A DNA stretch of 63,581 bases from [Flavobacterium] thermophilum (lineage in GTDB: Bacteria; Bacillota; Bacilli; Bacillales; Anoxybacillaceae). A model generated the notes under the pieces. That model was not told where the DNA came from, ran no database searches, and saw nothing but the letters and a program-made list of their open reading frames with translations. Location of the stretch: positions 1-63,581 of the forward strand of contig UGGS01000003.1 in the NCBI GenBank assembly GCA_900450595.1. The letters are read 5' to 3'. Positions 1 through 8,185 of the stretch are shown piece after piece. The position numbers were made by a program, and so were the translations under genes. Position 1 is the first letter of the stretch. Each line of letters opens with the position of its first letter.

Positions 1-432
1 ATGCTCAAAAAGCTGGTGGCTTCCCTTGGAGCCTTTGCGATGGCATTTGGTGTTTTCTTCACTTCGCAGGCGCATGCCGAAGCTCAATTTGGTCCTGCTT
101 CTTGGAGGACAGAAGATGGAAAATATGAGTTGACCGTGAATGCTACTTCAACTGAACGTGATATCTCTATTATCATCTGGGGCGTCCGGTATGTTAACTA
201 CAATAACGGCGTCGCAAAACTCCCATCAGATTTATCCGGATTATCTGTAAGATTGTGCAATGCGTCGACAGGAAATTGTACAGCATTTAAAAAGTTTAAT
301 CTCTTGCCTGGCAATACAGGTGTAGCTTTTTTCTATAATATGAATCCAGGAACGTACTATGTAGATATTGCTGATAGTTGGCGATCTTACTATTTTGCAG
401 GCAAAATTCAAGCAATCCGTGGTAATTTTTGA
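1..432 (+). CDS. Small secreted protein of unknown function
   Basis: A 143-residue protein. Residues 1-26 form a clear Sec signal peptide (KK basic start, hydrophobic core, AHA cleavage site), so the mature protein of about 117 residues should be exported. The mature part looks beta-rich, with many Thr/Asn/Tyr and two cysteines about ten residues apart (LCNASTGNC) that could form a disulfide. I recognise no family. The ATG is the first base of the window. The last 20 bases of the window contain GAGGGGG seven bases before this ATG if the molecule is circular, so I take the start as genuine. A rho-independent terminator follows closely, so it is probably monocistronic. Confidence 0.75.
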   Translation: MLKKLVASLGAFAMAFGVFFTSQAHAEAQFGPASWRTEDGKYELTVNATSTERDISIIIWGVRYVNYNNGVAKLPSDLSGLSVRLCNASTGNCTAFKKFNLLPGNTGVAFFYNMNPGTYYVDIADSWRSYYFAGKIQAIRGNF

Positions 433-463
433 TGGAAAGTGAATGATTTGTATTTCATCATCT

Positions 464-487
464 AGAGGGCATTGGCCCTCTTTTTTC
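464..487 (+). terminator. Rho-independent terminator of the first gene
   Basis: AGAGGGC-attg-GCCCTCT stem followed by a run of six T, 31 bases after the stop codon of the secreted protein gene. Confidence 0.85.
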
Positions 488-725
488 ATGGTTTTGTAGT
501 GGACTTGTGAGTGATACTTTCACGGAATACGAAAAGGGGAGGTATCCTGAATTTTTCAGCCCCCCTTTAAAAAAACGGCTTCTCAGATTGGCGTATAACG
601 CGTCTTCAATTGCAAAGTAATGGTTTTATATACGGAAGAGAAAAAGCGTCTCTATAGGGCATTTATGGCTTTTTAAAACGTATCCCCTTTTGTTCAATCA
701 AAATTTTGCTATATTTTTTCCCTGA

Positions 726-1217
726 TCATTTCTTCTGTTGCTCCAATAAATGCTTGGCAAAGCTTTCAACGGTATATTTTGACCAGTATGGCGTTCCGGA
801 TACTACTAAGTCTTCCTTTGGGAACTTTCCTCTTTTGCGATAGACAGCAATCTTGTTTTGGGGGAAATGAATTCCTTTATCCTCTAGATAGCGCGCAAAA
901 TCACTTTGGGTGTAGTAGTCTTGGGAGTCTCTAATGATCGAGAAGTTAGGGTTTTTAATCAAATACGTTTCGTTTCTGAAAAACTCCACGATTAGTTGCA
1001 ACGCAAATTCCAGCCATTCATCTTCAAGGTGCTGATATAGTAATTGGAGCGAGAATGCTTCCTCATTCGGTTTTTCAAAGAATCGAGCCAATTGCAAAAA
1101 TGTCTTTTCTAACTCACTTAATGTCGAGGAAGTTTTCAATACTTCTTTATTGGATTCATCCAGTAAAGGTTTTAATTGAGGAAATTGATTGATGATCTTT
1201 TGTGTAGTATTTTTCAT
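726..1217 (-). CDS. Hypothetical plasmid protein under a palindromic operator
   Basis: A 163-residue soluble protein with no signal peptide or membrane segment. The first 100 residues are helical and charged. The C-terminal part (YRKRGKFPKEDLVV...TPYWSKYTVESFAKHLLEQ, split here) resembles the wing and recognition part of a small excisionase- or MerR-like DNA-binding fold, but this is weak. The ATG has a GAGGTGG-type ribosome binding site. Two overlapping inverted repeats of the type TTGTTGTAA-n-TTACTACAA lie 14-63 bases upstream, and the same operator occurs before the gene at 58250-58753. The two genes are therefore probably controlled by the same plasmid regulator. Function unknown. Confidence 0.7.
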   Translation of the reverse strand: MKNTTQKIINQFPQLKPLLDESNKEVLKTSSTLSELEKTFLQLARFFEKPNEEAFSLQLLYQHLEDEWLEFALQLIVEFFRNETYLIKNPNFSIIRDSQDYYTQSDFARYLEDKGIHFPQNKIAVYRKRGKFPKEDLVVSGTPYWSKYTVESFAKHLLEQQKK

Positions 1218-1230
1218 TTAATCCACCTCT

Positions 1231-1280
1231 TTGTTGTAAGTTACTACAATAATAGCATAAAATGTTGTACATCACAACAT
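1231..1280 (-). promoter_or_regulatory. Tandem operator sites upstream of the gene at 726-1217
   Basis: TTGTTGTAAGTTACTACAA (1231-1249) is a near-perfect palindrome. It is followed by ATGTTGT-acatc-ACAACAT (1262-1280). Both lie where the promoter of the minus-strand gene should be, so a bound protein would block transcription. A closely matching pair lies at 58772-58825. Confidence 0.75.
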
Positions 1281-1292
1281 TTTTCCTAAAAT

Positions 1293-1334
1293 AAATGGCT
1301 GTTTTATTGCAACGCTTTAAAACAGCCCATTTTT
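1293..1334. terminator. Hairpin downstream of the radC-like gene
   Basis: AAATGGCTGTTTTA pairs with TAAAACAGCCcATTT around a short loop. It lies 75 bases past the stop of the minus-strand RadC-like gene and before the operator of the next minus-strand gene. It probably insulates the two units. A second weak hairpin (ATTTTTGAA/TTCAAAAAT) lies at about 1331-1361. Confidence 0.5.
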
Positions 1335-1408
1335 GAAAAGCTCGATGCTATTCAAAAATGGAGAAAGGGGAAGAAAGAAAAAGAAGAAGGAAGGAGGAAA
1401 ACCTTCCT

Positions 1409-1849
1409 TCAGGAAAAGAACCCTCTTTCTTTGAGGGAAGTGTATTCTGCTTTGTAGTTGATGACTAGGTGATCGAGAACTTCAATCCCTAGTATCCTTC
1501 CGGCTTCTGCTAGCCGTTTCGTCATTTCAACATCCTCTCTCGATGGAGTGACGTCACCACTTGGATGCTGATGTGCGACGATGATGCTAGCTGAGTTATT
1601 GAGGATTGCTGCCTTAAAGACTTCTCTTGGGTGAACGATGGATGAGTTGAGTGAACCGATATGGCAGCGATGAACGGCAACGACTTCGTTTTTGGTATTG
1701 AGGCACATGACTAAGAACACTTCTCTGTCGTCGTCGCCGATGAAGTGTGCTGCCACTTTTGCTGCATCCTCCGGACAACGGATTTTGTGTCGCTCACCCA
1801 CCTCCTGAACGATTTGTTTGATGCGTTGAATTTCGTAGATTTTTTCCAT
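1409..1849 (-). CDS. RadC-like JAB/JAMM domain protein
   Basis: A 146-residue protein comprising essentially the RadC C-terminal JAB domain. The metal-binding signature H-x-H-x10-D is intact (H93, H95, D106 in AHQHPSGDVTPSREDVEMT). The N-terminal helix-hairpin-helix region of chromosomal RadC is absent, as is usual for plasmid and ICE versions, which often sit beside antirestriction genes. The start is the ATG at 1849, which has AAAGGAGT before it. Frames open further upstream run through a large inverted repeat without a ribosome site. The 131-bp repeat at 2068 and the ArdC operon next to the other copy suggest it once followed that operon. Precise function in transfer is unknown. Confidence 0.85.
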   Translation of the reverse strand: MEKIYEIQRIKQIVQEVGERHKIRCPEDAAKVAAHFIGDDDREVFLVMCLNTKNEVVAVHRCHIGSLNSSIVHPREVFKAAILNNSASIIVAHQHPSGDVTPSREDVEMTKRLAEAGRILGIEVLDHLVINYKAEYTSLKERGFFS

Positions 1850-1954
1850 GGTTGAACACTCCTTTCTTTGTTTGCCGGTGGGGGAATTTTTGCGCGAAGG
1901 CGGGTAGAAGGGTGCGGAACGAAGTGGAGCATACGAAGTATCAAGCGATTCGTT

Positions 1955-2043
1955 GACGGCTTGTGGGAAGCCCAATGACTTAGCAAGCCTTAAAAGCGAT
2001 GCTTTTTAGGCTTGGTTAGCCGACTTGGCTTCCCCAAGCCGTC
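1955..2043. repeat. Large imperfect inverted repeat upstream of radC-like gene
   Basis: The outer arms GACGGCTTGTGGGAAGCC (1955-1972) and GGCTTCCCCAAGCCGTC (2027-2043) pair along 17 positions with one bulge. Inside is a second hairpin, CAAGCCT...AGGCTTG (about 1984-2014), itself containing AAAGC/GCTTT. The whole could form a cruciform or a long folded single strand. Confidence 0.75.
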
Positions 2044-2067
2044 CGAAGAGCGCAGACCCTTTACGCG

Positions 2068-2198
2068 CCTAACAAGCAAAAATTATAATGGGGTGAGGCA
2101 AAGGAAGGAGCGTACTTGGGAAGGAGGTAAAAAATAAAACGCATTTTTAGCCTGTTGCATTTTTTTAAATGCAACGGCCTAAAAATGCGCCAAGACAA
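2068..2198. repeat. 131-bp direct repeat, left copy, with terminator hairpin
   Basis: It matches 33528-33658 nearly base for base, with only small indels in A and T runs. It contains TATAAT-like and AAGGAGG motifs, then the long hairpin GCATTTTTAG...CTAAAAATGC (about 2141-2188). On the minus strand the hairpin is followed by a T-rich run, so it can act as a terminator. Confidence 0.9.
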
Positions 2199-2290
2199 AC
2201 TTTTTCAATCTTGGAATGCAACATAATTAAGATTATCAGAAGTAATAACTACATCGCCAATCATATTTGCATTTGCAGTTATATATGTAT

Positions 2291-2318
2291 CCTCACATAG
2301 TATATATACTATGTGAGG
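2291..2318. promoter_or_regulatory. Perfect 28-bp palindrome upstream of the AbiE-like antitoxin
   Basis: The half site CCTCACATAGTATA is followed by its exact reverse complement. It shares the 16-base core ATAGTATATATACTAT with the palindrome at 2401-2432. Candidate operator. Confidence 0.8.
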
Positions 2319-2400
2319 AGGGGTATTATTTATAACAAAACTTAAGTGGAAACCTTATAATATCAATGAATTTTTAATTATAGACAACCCTTTAAAGTGC

Positions 2401-2432
2401 GATATGATATAGTATATATACTATATCATATC
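2401..2432. promoter_or_regulatory. Perfect 32-bp palindrome at the AbiE-like antitoxin promoter
   Basis: The half site GATATGATATAGTATA is followed by its exact reverse complement, 34 bases before the ATG. With the palindrome at 2291-2318 it forms a twin operator with the same core. AbiEi proteins are known to repress their own promoter through two inverted repeats. Confidence 0.8.
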
Positions 2433-2465
2433 ATTAATTAATGAACGAATTAAGGAGCGATCCTA

Positions 2466-3371
2466 ATGCCAAGATTAAACCGATTTCAAATTCTCCAACA
2501 CGTAAAACCTTTAATTACCGAACATCTCAAAAGCCTAAATCAGAATATTTTTTCCGTATCTGAAATGCAAAGGATCCTTTTTGAAAACAGAACTAAATGG
2601 ACACTCCCTAAAATTACAACATTTGATGAATTTATATCTTTCCTAAAAGATAAAAGTGTTATAAAAGAGATTGAAGTTGAAACACCACAACGAACTATAA
2701 TTAGATATATATTTGGTGAAGCTTCACCATTTGAAATTGCTGTATCTTTAAGAAAAAATTCATATTTAAGTCATTACAGCGCCTTATTTCTTCATCAATT
2801 GACACAAAATGTACCTAAAAACATATATACAAATTTGGAACAAAGACCAAAATATATTGAAGAAGAGAAAAATGATATGCTCCAAGAAGACATTGATTTA
2901 GCATTTTCTCGTCCAATGAGACAGACTAATCAAATTGCTCGCTTTACACTTGATAATAAGGAATACAAAGTTTATTTATTAAATGGTAAATACCAAAATA
3001 AATTAGGTGTTAAAAAAATGGTTTCATTTGAGTTATCTAGGCCACTTGAGGTAACAAATATTGAGAGGACACTAATCGATGTAGTTGTACGACCTTTATA
3101 TGCAGGTGGCGTGGAGGAAGTGCTTGAAGCTTTCAAAGTCGCAAAAGGTAAATTTTCTGTTAATCGTCTACTTTCGTATTTAAAAAAGATGGATTATAAG
3201 TATCCTTATCATCAATTAATAGGTTTTTATTTAGAGAAAGCTGGATATGAAGAAAGAATCCTGAGCTTGCTAAACAAATTCGAAATTAAATATGATTTTT
3301 ATTTAACTTATCAAATTCACGATAAAGATTACTCGGATCGATGGAGAGTATACTACCCTAGAGGATTATAA
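2466..3371 (+). CDS. AbiEi-like antitoxin/transcription regulator
   Basis: A 301-residue protein with an N-terminal helical, winged-helix-like segment (about 1-90). The central SYLSHYSALFLHQL and the later TNIERTLIDVVVRPLYAGG are typical of the AbiEi_4-type antitoxin C-terminal domain. Known members neutralise an AbiEii nucleotidyltransferase and repress their own operon. Ribosome site AAGGAGCGA precedes the ATG. The twin palindromes upstream fit autoregulation. Unusually, the toxin-like gene is convergent on the other strand, not downstream in the same operon, and a shared hairpin separates the two. Assignment rests on motif recall only. Confidence 0.75.
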   Translation: MPRLNRFQILQHVKPLITEHLKSLNQNIFSVSEMQRILFENRTKWTLPKITTFDEFISFLKDKSVIKEIEVETPQRTIIRYIFGEASPFEIAVSLRKNSYLSHYSALFLHQLTQNVPKNIYTNLEQRPKYIEEEKNDMLQEDIDLAFSRPMRQTNQIARFTLDNKEYKVYLLNGKYQNKLGVKKMVSFELSRPLEVTNIERTLIDVVVRPLYAGGVEEVLEAFKVAKGKFSVNRLLSYLKKMDYKYPYHQLIGFYLEKAGYEERILSLLNKFEIKYDFYLTYQIHDKDYSDRWRVYYPRGL

Positions 3372-3402
3372 AAAAGTGGTCAATGATTAATGACCACTTT
3401 TT
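3371..3402. terminator. Bidirectional terminator between antitoxin and toxin genes
   Basis: AAAAAGTGGTCA-atgattaa-TGACCACTTTTT, a perfect stem with A and T tracts on both sides. It contains the last codons and stop of the toxin gene. Confidence 0.9.
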
Positions 3403-4334
3403 ACTTCCTCTTGCTCATATAAATTAGCTTCTTTTAGAATATGTACAATATTTTCTGCTATTGCAATAACTTTTTCGAAGTAAAAGTCAAAGGATTGTAA
3501 TTGGTAACCTGCACTTACATGATCTTTTACTCCATGAAAGGATTCTCTATGAAACTCTCTATCTTCACGTAACTTTTCTAGTAAAAATAACGGCACCTTT
3601 TTAACTTTGAATATTTCTATCATAATTTTAAGGTTATCTAGGTTATATATATCAATTTTGGGTAACTTTTCCAATATTGAATATATATCGAAAAAATCGC
3701 GTGCTCTCCTTTTACGGTTAGTAGGTACGATATGAGTGGAATAATACTCTACTTGTTGGCATAAAGCCCGTAACTTCTCGTAGATCACCATCAAAGGAGT
3801 GTATACATAGACTGTGTAACCATCTATATCTACTTCCTGCTTCGTATCTACATACTCATATTTGCTAATATCAATCGTCACTTTCTTTTCTTGGTTACTA
3901 CCAATGACAATAGCATTTCTTCTTACATTATCATCAACATTGCCACCTAGTTGGTTAAAGTGTTCTTCGTCAATTACTTTGAATTCTAGGGTATATCCCC
4001 CCCAAAAATCCTTATACTCTTCCCTTACAACTTTTGGTGTTGGATATAATTTGATGTCAAAAGCTTTAAATCCTTCGTCGCTAAATGTTTGCTCAATAGC
4101 ATTACATATTTTCTGCTTGATTAAGTCATAGTCTTCTCCGAAATCTTGTCGCATTGAGAAATCTAAATCCATTGAAGAACGATCATTAATACCATAAGCT
4201 ATATTAATAGCATTCCCGCCTTTTAATACAAATAAGTCCATTAAATCGTCATCGGAGAACAATGAAACAATGGCTAATTTACGAATCTTGTTCAACATAT
4301 CTGTATGATTTACAACCCCCACTGAAAGCCCCAC
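3387..4334 (-). CDS. AbiEii/AbiGii-family nucleotidyltransferase toxin
   Basis: A 315-residue protein. The nucleotidyltransferase signature is clear: VLKGGNAINIAYG (about 36-48) followed by SSMDLDFSM (54-62), with a later KVTIDIS strand for the third acidic residue. AbiEii toxins transfer nucleotides to RNA targets such as tRNA acceptor ends and cause reversible growth arrest, giving phage abortive infection or plasmid stabilisation. The start shown is a GTG. A later ATG (MLNKIRKL) is possible. It converges on the AbiEi-like gene with the two stop codons 15 bases apart, so each has its own promoter. Confidence 0.85.
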   Translation of the reverse strand: MGLSVGVVNHTDMLNKIRKLAIVSLFSDDDLMDLFVLKGGNAINIAYGINDRSSMDLDFSMRQDFGEDYDLIKQKICNAIEQTFSDEGFKAFDIKLYPTPKVVREEYKDFWGGYTLEFKVIDEEHFNQLGGNVDDNVRRNAIVIGSNQEKKVTIDISKYEYVDTKQEVDIDGYTVYVYTPLMVIYEKLRALCQQVEYYSTHIVPTNRKRRARDFFDIYSILEKLPKIDIYNLDNLKIMIEIFKVKKVPLFLLEKLREDREFHRESFHGVKDHVSAGYQLQSFDFYFEKVIAIAENIVHILKEANLYEQEEVKSGH

Positions 4335-4435
4335 CTTACACCTAATTTAACTTTACATAATAATATCAAATTTAGTTGTTTTTTGATAGGATTTGAGATT
4401 TTTAGCGTAAATGGGTTTTAATCATTTCTTTTGAT

Positions 4436-4999
4436 TTAAAGTGAGAAGTTCTTTAATACGTTATCGATTAGATCATCATTAATCCCAATATACCGTAAGG
4501 TGATGGATGGAGCCGAATGCCCAAATATTTGCTGCAACATTGCCACATCCTTCGTCTGTTGATAAAAGTGATATCCGAAGGTTTTTCTCATCGTATGGGT
4601 GCCAATCGGTCCTTCCACACCACACGCTTTGGCTGCCTCGTTAATGATCCGCCAAGCCGTTTCTCGGCTAATCGGACGATTTCCTTTGCGTGACGGGAAT
4701 AAATAATCGGAATCGGCCATTCCTCGCGTGTATTTCTCAATTTCCTGCTTTAAGGCTGCGGTCATCTTGATTTTGCGTACGTTGCCGGTTTTCTTCTCTT
4801 TGACACGCAAATGCTCCGTATATTTGACATCCATGACCCGTAAAGGCAGGATATCGCTAATCCGAAGACCAGAGTTAATACCAAAGGTAAACAGGAAATA
4901 GTCGCGATACGACCGATGCAACAAATACTCCTTCATTTCGCGAATTTTTTCGGGATCACGAATCGGTTCGACGCTGTTTTGTCCTTGCAGTTTAATCAT
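4436..4999 (-). CDS. Short tyrosine recombinase
   Basis: A 187-residue tyrosine recombinase consisting mainly of the catalytic domain. Visible catalytic elements are SGLRISDILPL (Arg I), the HTMRKTFGYHFYQ box (His-x-x-Arg), the FGHSAPSITLRYIGI region with the second His, and the nucleophile Tyr in LRYIGI. The N-terminal SAM-like core-binding domain of XerC/D-type proteins is missing, as in several small Bacillus phage and plasmid integrases. The start at 4999 is chosen for AAAGGAAG seven bases upstream. It overlaps the preceding small zinc-ribbon gene by 8 bases, so the two are translationally coupled. No attachment site was identified. Confidence 0.85.
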   Translation of the reverse strand: MIKLQGQNSVEPIRDPEKIREMKEYLLHRSYRDYFLFTFGINSGLRISDILPLRVMDVKYTEHLRVKEKKTGNVRKIKMTAALKQEIEKYTRGMADSDYLFPSRKGNRPISRETAWRIINEAAKACGVEGPIGTHTMRKTFGYHFYQQTKDVAMLQQIFGHSAPSITLRYIGINDDLIDNVLKNFSL

Positions 5000-5171
5000 G
5001 GATATCTTCCTTTCGAACTTCATAGATGCGAGGTTCGATGTCCTTCGTCTGGGAAGCTTCCGCACAGTCGCCACAGACAATGTTATTGTCGATCACGACA
5101 TAATACATGATTTCATTTGGACGAAAGTCTTTATGGCAAACTTGGCAATAACTCACGTGAGTTGTTTTCAT
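4992..5171 (-). CDS. Small CxxC zinc-ribbon-like protein
   Basis: A 59-residue protein with two CxxC pairs (YCQVCHKDF near the start and VCGDCAEA in the middle), a layout that suggests a single treble-clef or zinc-ribbon knuckle. The start at 5171 has GGAGGAG before it. The stop overlaps the first codons of the tyrosine recombinase by 8 bases, so it is likely an accessory or regulatory partner translated with it. No specific family recognised. Confidence 0.7.
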   Translation of the reverse strand: MKTTHVSYCQVCHKDFRPNEIMYYVVIDNNIVCGDCAEASQTKDIEPRIYEVRKEDIHD

Positions 5172-5256
5172 GAAATCTCCTCCAAAACGTTTCATTCAAT
5201 ACAACATTTATATTCTATATGTTACATTTAAACCCCTCCCGAAGTCGAGAAAAATT

Positions 5257-5284
5257 AAAAACCCCTTGATATTCAAGGGGTTTT
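5257..5284 (-). terminator. Rho-independent terminator of the secreted protein gene
   Basis: AAAACCCCTTGA-tat-TCAAGGGGTTTT, reading out of the minus-strand gene that stops at 5392. Confidence 0.85.
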
Positions 5285-5391
5285 ACTAGTTTTGTAGGAA
5301 ATTGTCGAATGCAACATAATATCTATTTTGTTTCGTTATCTAAAACCGTTCGTGTTGTGAGTTATCCTTTTACAAAAAATGATATTAAAAG

Positions 5392-6090
5392 TTAAGGAGT
5401 AACCTGTTTCCACTTAACACCCGTATATAGTGATCCATAGTAATTAGATGTTGAACTTACAGCATAAGTAGCAGTCCATACTGTATTAGCACCTGTAGTT
5501 CCTGTATGAGTTACTGTAGTATTATTGTAAAAACTACCATTTACAACATAATAATAACCTGTTGATTCTAAATCAACTTTTATTGTTCCTTGGAAATATT
5601 TACTTCCAGCTTGAAATTCTTGTAGCATTGGTTTTGTGTTAGTATCTATCCAACCAAAAGAGCCATCCCTGCACGCTTTCACTATAACAATTAGTTTAGC
5701 ATTATAACTCTTAACCGTGTGCGTAGTTGAAGTTTCATGCCAATTACACGTACTAGCAGCCGCCACTGCAACTCCATTAGATTTTTTCAAATAGCTAGAT
5801 TCAGTATTTGGATACTCTTTCTTAATTTGATCAATTGATTTTCCAGTTAATTCTGCTGTTCTTTTAACAGCTTGTTCATATGTTAACTCTATATCATAGT
5901 CTTCATTAGAATTTCTGATTTTCTCTAATTGTTCATCTGTCATCGGAATAAATGGTTTACTTTTTTCAGCTGTTAATGGAACAAATCCTTTGACTGTATC
6001 ATTTTGTTCTGCGTGAACTTGGGTGCTGATTGGCGTGAAAACTGACAACGCAAATATAGTTATCATAACCATAAAAAAATATTTTTTCAT
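5392..6090 (-). CDS. Secreted protein of unknown function
   Basis: A 232-residue protein with an N-terminal signal peptide (MKKYFFMVMITIFALSVF..., cleavage near VHA-EQ, about residue 27). A charged helical pro-like stretch (about 30-100) is followed by a Thr/Ser/Tyr-rich, probably beta-sandwich domain (about 110-232) with two cysteines (STCNWHE and VKACRDG) that may pair. Ribosome site GGAGG lies 6 bases before the ATG, and a terminator follows. It has a separate promoter from the divergent lipoprotein gene at 6230. I recognise no catalytic motif or binding repeat. Confidence 0.7.
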   Translation of the reverse strand: MKKYFFMVMITIFALSVFTPISTQVHAEQNDTVKGFVPLTAEKSKPFIPMTDEQLEKIRNSNEDYDIELTYEQAVKRTAELTGKSIDQIKKEYPNTESSYLKKSNGVAVAAASTCNWHETSTTHTVKSYNAKLIVIVKACRDGSFGWIDTNTKPMLQEFQAGSKYFQGTIKVDLESTGYYYVVNGSFYNNTTVTHTGTTGANTVWTATYAVSSTSNYYGSLYTGVKWKQVTP

Positions 6091-6229
6091 AAATTACCTC
6101 CATATAACTTTTTTTCAATAAAATACATTAAAAATATAAAATAAAAAAAAATCAAAAAAAAGACTTTTTTTGAATTGTTTTTTATGATACAATGTAAGAG
6201 CTTCAAATTTTATCCATTCGGAGGAAATA

Positions 6230-6751
6230 ATGAGAAGATTTATCATTTTAATAACATTACTATTTATATGTACCTCTTGTAGTCAAGAAGCAAATTTTGA
6301 CTCACCTGTTTATTCAGGGAGTAAACTAAAAATTGGGATTGTAGGAGACAAACCTAAAATTAGAGAAAAAAATATTTCATTTATCCAATTGTCAATGGAA
6401 GACATTTTGCGGAAAAAATTCAAAAACTTAGACAGTGTGTTTATAACTAAGAGTTACTTGAAAGAAGCAGCAAAACCACAGTATGCTAAAATTTATTTAC
6501 AATCGCCTATACCATTTATTTTTATTGAATCTGAGAAAGTTTATTTGGCGTTTATTGACGATCAATTAAGTTATGAAGACGCACATACGATCAAGTCAGG
6601 CGATTATTTAGTAGGGTTTTATAAGGACACCTATTTTGGACTAGGACTTCACAATAATATTAAAAATGAAAAAACCATCCAAGATTGCTATTCTAGGTTG
6701 TTTGTGATTCTGGAACGCTTCAAAAATACAGGTAAAATTATAATAAATTAA
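6230..6751 (+). CDS. Predicted lipoprotein, unknown function
   Basis: A 173-residue protein with a lipoprotein signal peptide: RR, hydrophobic core and lipobox CTSC, with the lipidated cysteine at about residue 17. It should be anchored to the outer face of the membrane. The rest is mixed alpha/beta (KLKIGIVGDKPKIREKNIS, split at the domain start) without a family I recognise. GGAGGAAATA precedes the ATG. Low GC and an AT-rich promoter region set it apart from the IS elements downstream. The gene ends just before the remnant of an IS3-type element. Confidence 0.65.
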   Translation: MRRFIILITLLFICTSCSQEANFDSPVYSGSKLKIGIVGDKPKIREKNISFIQLSMEDILRKKFKNLDSVFITKSYLKEAAKPQYAKIYLQSPIPFIFIESEKVYLAFIDDQLSYEDAHTIKSGDYLVGFYKDTYFGLGLHNNIKNEKTIQDCYSRLFVILERFKNTGKIIIN

Positions 6752-6763
6752 AAGAGGCTGTCT

Positions 6764-7053
6764 CAAAAGTGGTCTTACCCCTGTCAAGTAGACAGTAATA
6801 AAAAAAGAATGATTCACTAAGTAGGCTTACCCCTAAATTCGATCGGGGTAAGGTTGTTTAGTTTCTTTTGAAATCGTTTATGATTATAAAACGTGATATA
6901 CCGTTCTACAGCTTTCTGTACCTCCATTGAGGTTTGAAAGCGATAGCGATAAAAACACTCGGTCTTAAAGTGGCTAAAAAAGCTTTCGATACAGGCATTA
7001 TCGAAACAATTCCCTTTTCTAGACATGCTTGCTTTTATGTTGTATGAGTCCAA
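6764..7053 (-). pseudogene. IS3-family transposase (OrfB) 3' remnant
   Basis: The open frame encodes only the last ~78 residues of an IS3-type OrfB integrase. SRKGNCFDNACIESFFSHFKTE carries the final catalytic Glu region, and FYNHKRFQKKLNNLTPIEFR is the usual C terminus. The N-terminal DD part and OrfA are absent. Downstream (about 6764-6800), GGCTGTCTCAAAAGTGG looks like the right IS end. The EamA gene and its terminator start where the rest of the IS should be, so the element was truncated by deletion or insertion. Confidence 0.8.
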
Positions 7054-7057
7054 TAAT

Positions 7058-7088
7058 AAAAGCTAAGCGACAATTTGCTTAGCTTTTT
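7058..7088 (-). terminator. Terminator of the EamA transporter gene
   Basis: AAAAGCTAAGC...GCTTAGCTTTTT hairpin containing the stop region of the minus-strand transporter gene. Confidence 0.8.
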
Positions 7089-8008
7089 ATATTTGTAGAA
7101 AATCGTTCTATTTTACGCCTTTCTTTAGGTTTAGCCACGGTTGCTAAGTAAACACCAATCGTAACCAACAATGCTCCAATTGCAATATTAACAGTCATTT
7201 TTTCTCCGAGTAACAACCAGTCTAGAAAAATAGCCACAAGAGGAACAAATAATAGGGAAATAGAAGCTACTGTAGTATCAAGCTTTGTTAACACCACATA
7301 CCAACATGTAAAGCAGAATGAGGATGCAATAACTCCTGTGTATATCAGAATAAAAATACTTATAGGTGTAAACTGTATAGGTTGACCCCACTCCATAAGA
7401 ATGGCGGCAACTACTACTCCAATGGTTCCGAAAATCATTTGCCAGGTTGATACTATAATTTTATTATGATTGCTAAAATATTTTTTAACAATTACATTTG
7501 CCCCAGCCCAAGAAATAGCAGCTAGTAAAAGTAAACATTCACCGAAAATGACACTTTTGTTTTGAATAGTAAAAAATTCAAACCCAATAATGGATAGTAA
7601 ACCAGAAATACCCAGGACAAGACTAATTACCTTGTAATAGTTTAATGATTCATGAAGAAAGATATATCCGAGGATTCCACTCCATATAGGCATCGAGTAA
7701 ATCAGTATTGAAGATTTGCTCACATTTACAAACATCATTCCGTAATTGATTAATAAAAACATGGCGGTTGTTTGTAACAAACCCACTATAAAAAGGATAA
7801 TCCATTCTGTACCTTTTGGTCTAGTGGGCTTTAAAAAAAATAAAACTAATATCATCGCAAATGAAGCAAGTAAAAAGCGTAAAGCCGCAAATGTAAAGGG
7901 TCCCATGTAACTTAATCCAATCTTCGTTAGAACCCATCCATAACTCCATAACAAAATAATAGTTACTAATAAAAAGGTGTATAAATACTGACTTGACATC
8001 TTTTTCAT
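7079..8008 (-). CDS. EamA-family (DMT) transporter
   Basis: A 309-residue, ten-helix membrane protein with two EamA repeats (about 10-145 and 160-295). Typical motifs are WSYGWVLTKIGL in the first helix, GPFTFAALRFLLA, and the second-repeat WAGANVIVKKYF and PLVAIFLDWLLLGE. Drug/metabolite transporters of this group export amino acids, nucleosides or small toxic metabolites; the substrate cannot be read from sequence. The start at 8008 follows GGGGGTAATGG. The gene lies between a broken IS3 element and an IS701 element, so it is probably cargo brought in by IS activity. Confidence 0.85.
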   Translation of the reverse strand: MKKMSSQYLYTFLLVTIILLWSYGWVLTKIGLSYMGPFTFAALRFLLASFAMILVLFFLKPTRPKGTEWIILFIVGLLQTTAMFLLINYGMMFVNVSKSSILIYSMPIWSGILGYIFLHESLNYYKVISLVLGISGLLSIIGFEFFTIQNKSVIFGECLLLLAAISWAGANVIVKKYFSNHNKIIVSTWQMIFGTIGVVVAAILMEWGQPIQFTPISIFILIYTGVIASSFCFTCWYVVLTKLDTTVASISLLFVPLVAIFLDWLLLGEKMTVNIAIGALLVTIGVYLATVAKPKERRKIERFSTNIKS

Positions 8009-8185
8009 TTTCCATTACCCCCAAATAAATACAAAAATATCTTTAATTAACATATCATAATAATTGCCATATTTTAAAGATTCATCATCACTTTTTGTGA
8101 TTTAACACAAAAAAACAAGTATACTGTAGATGAGCATTTTTCATTACAATAATTTCCATGATTAGAGAGACAAACAGGGTACCCC

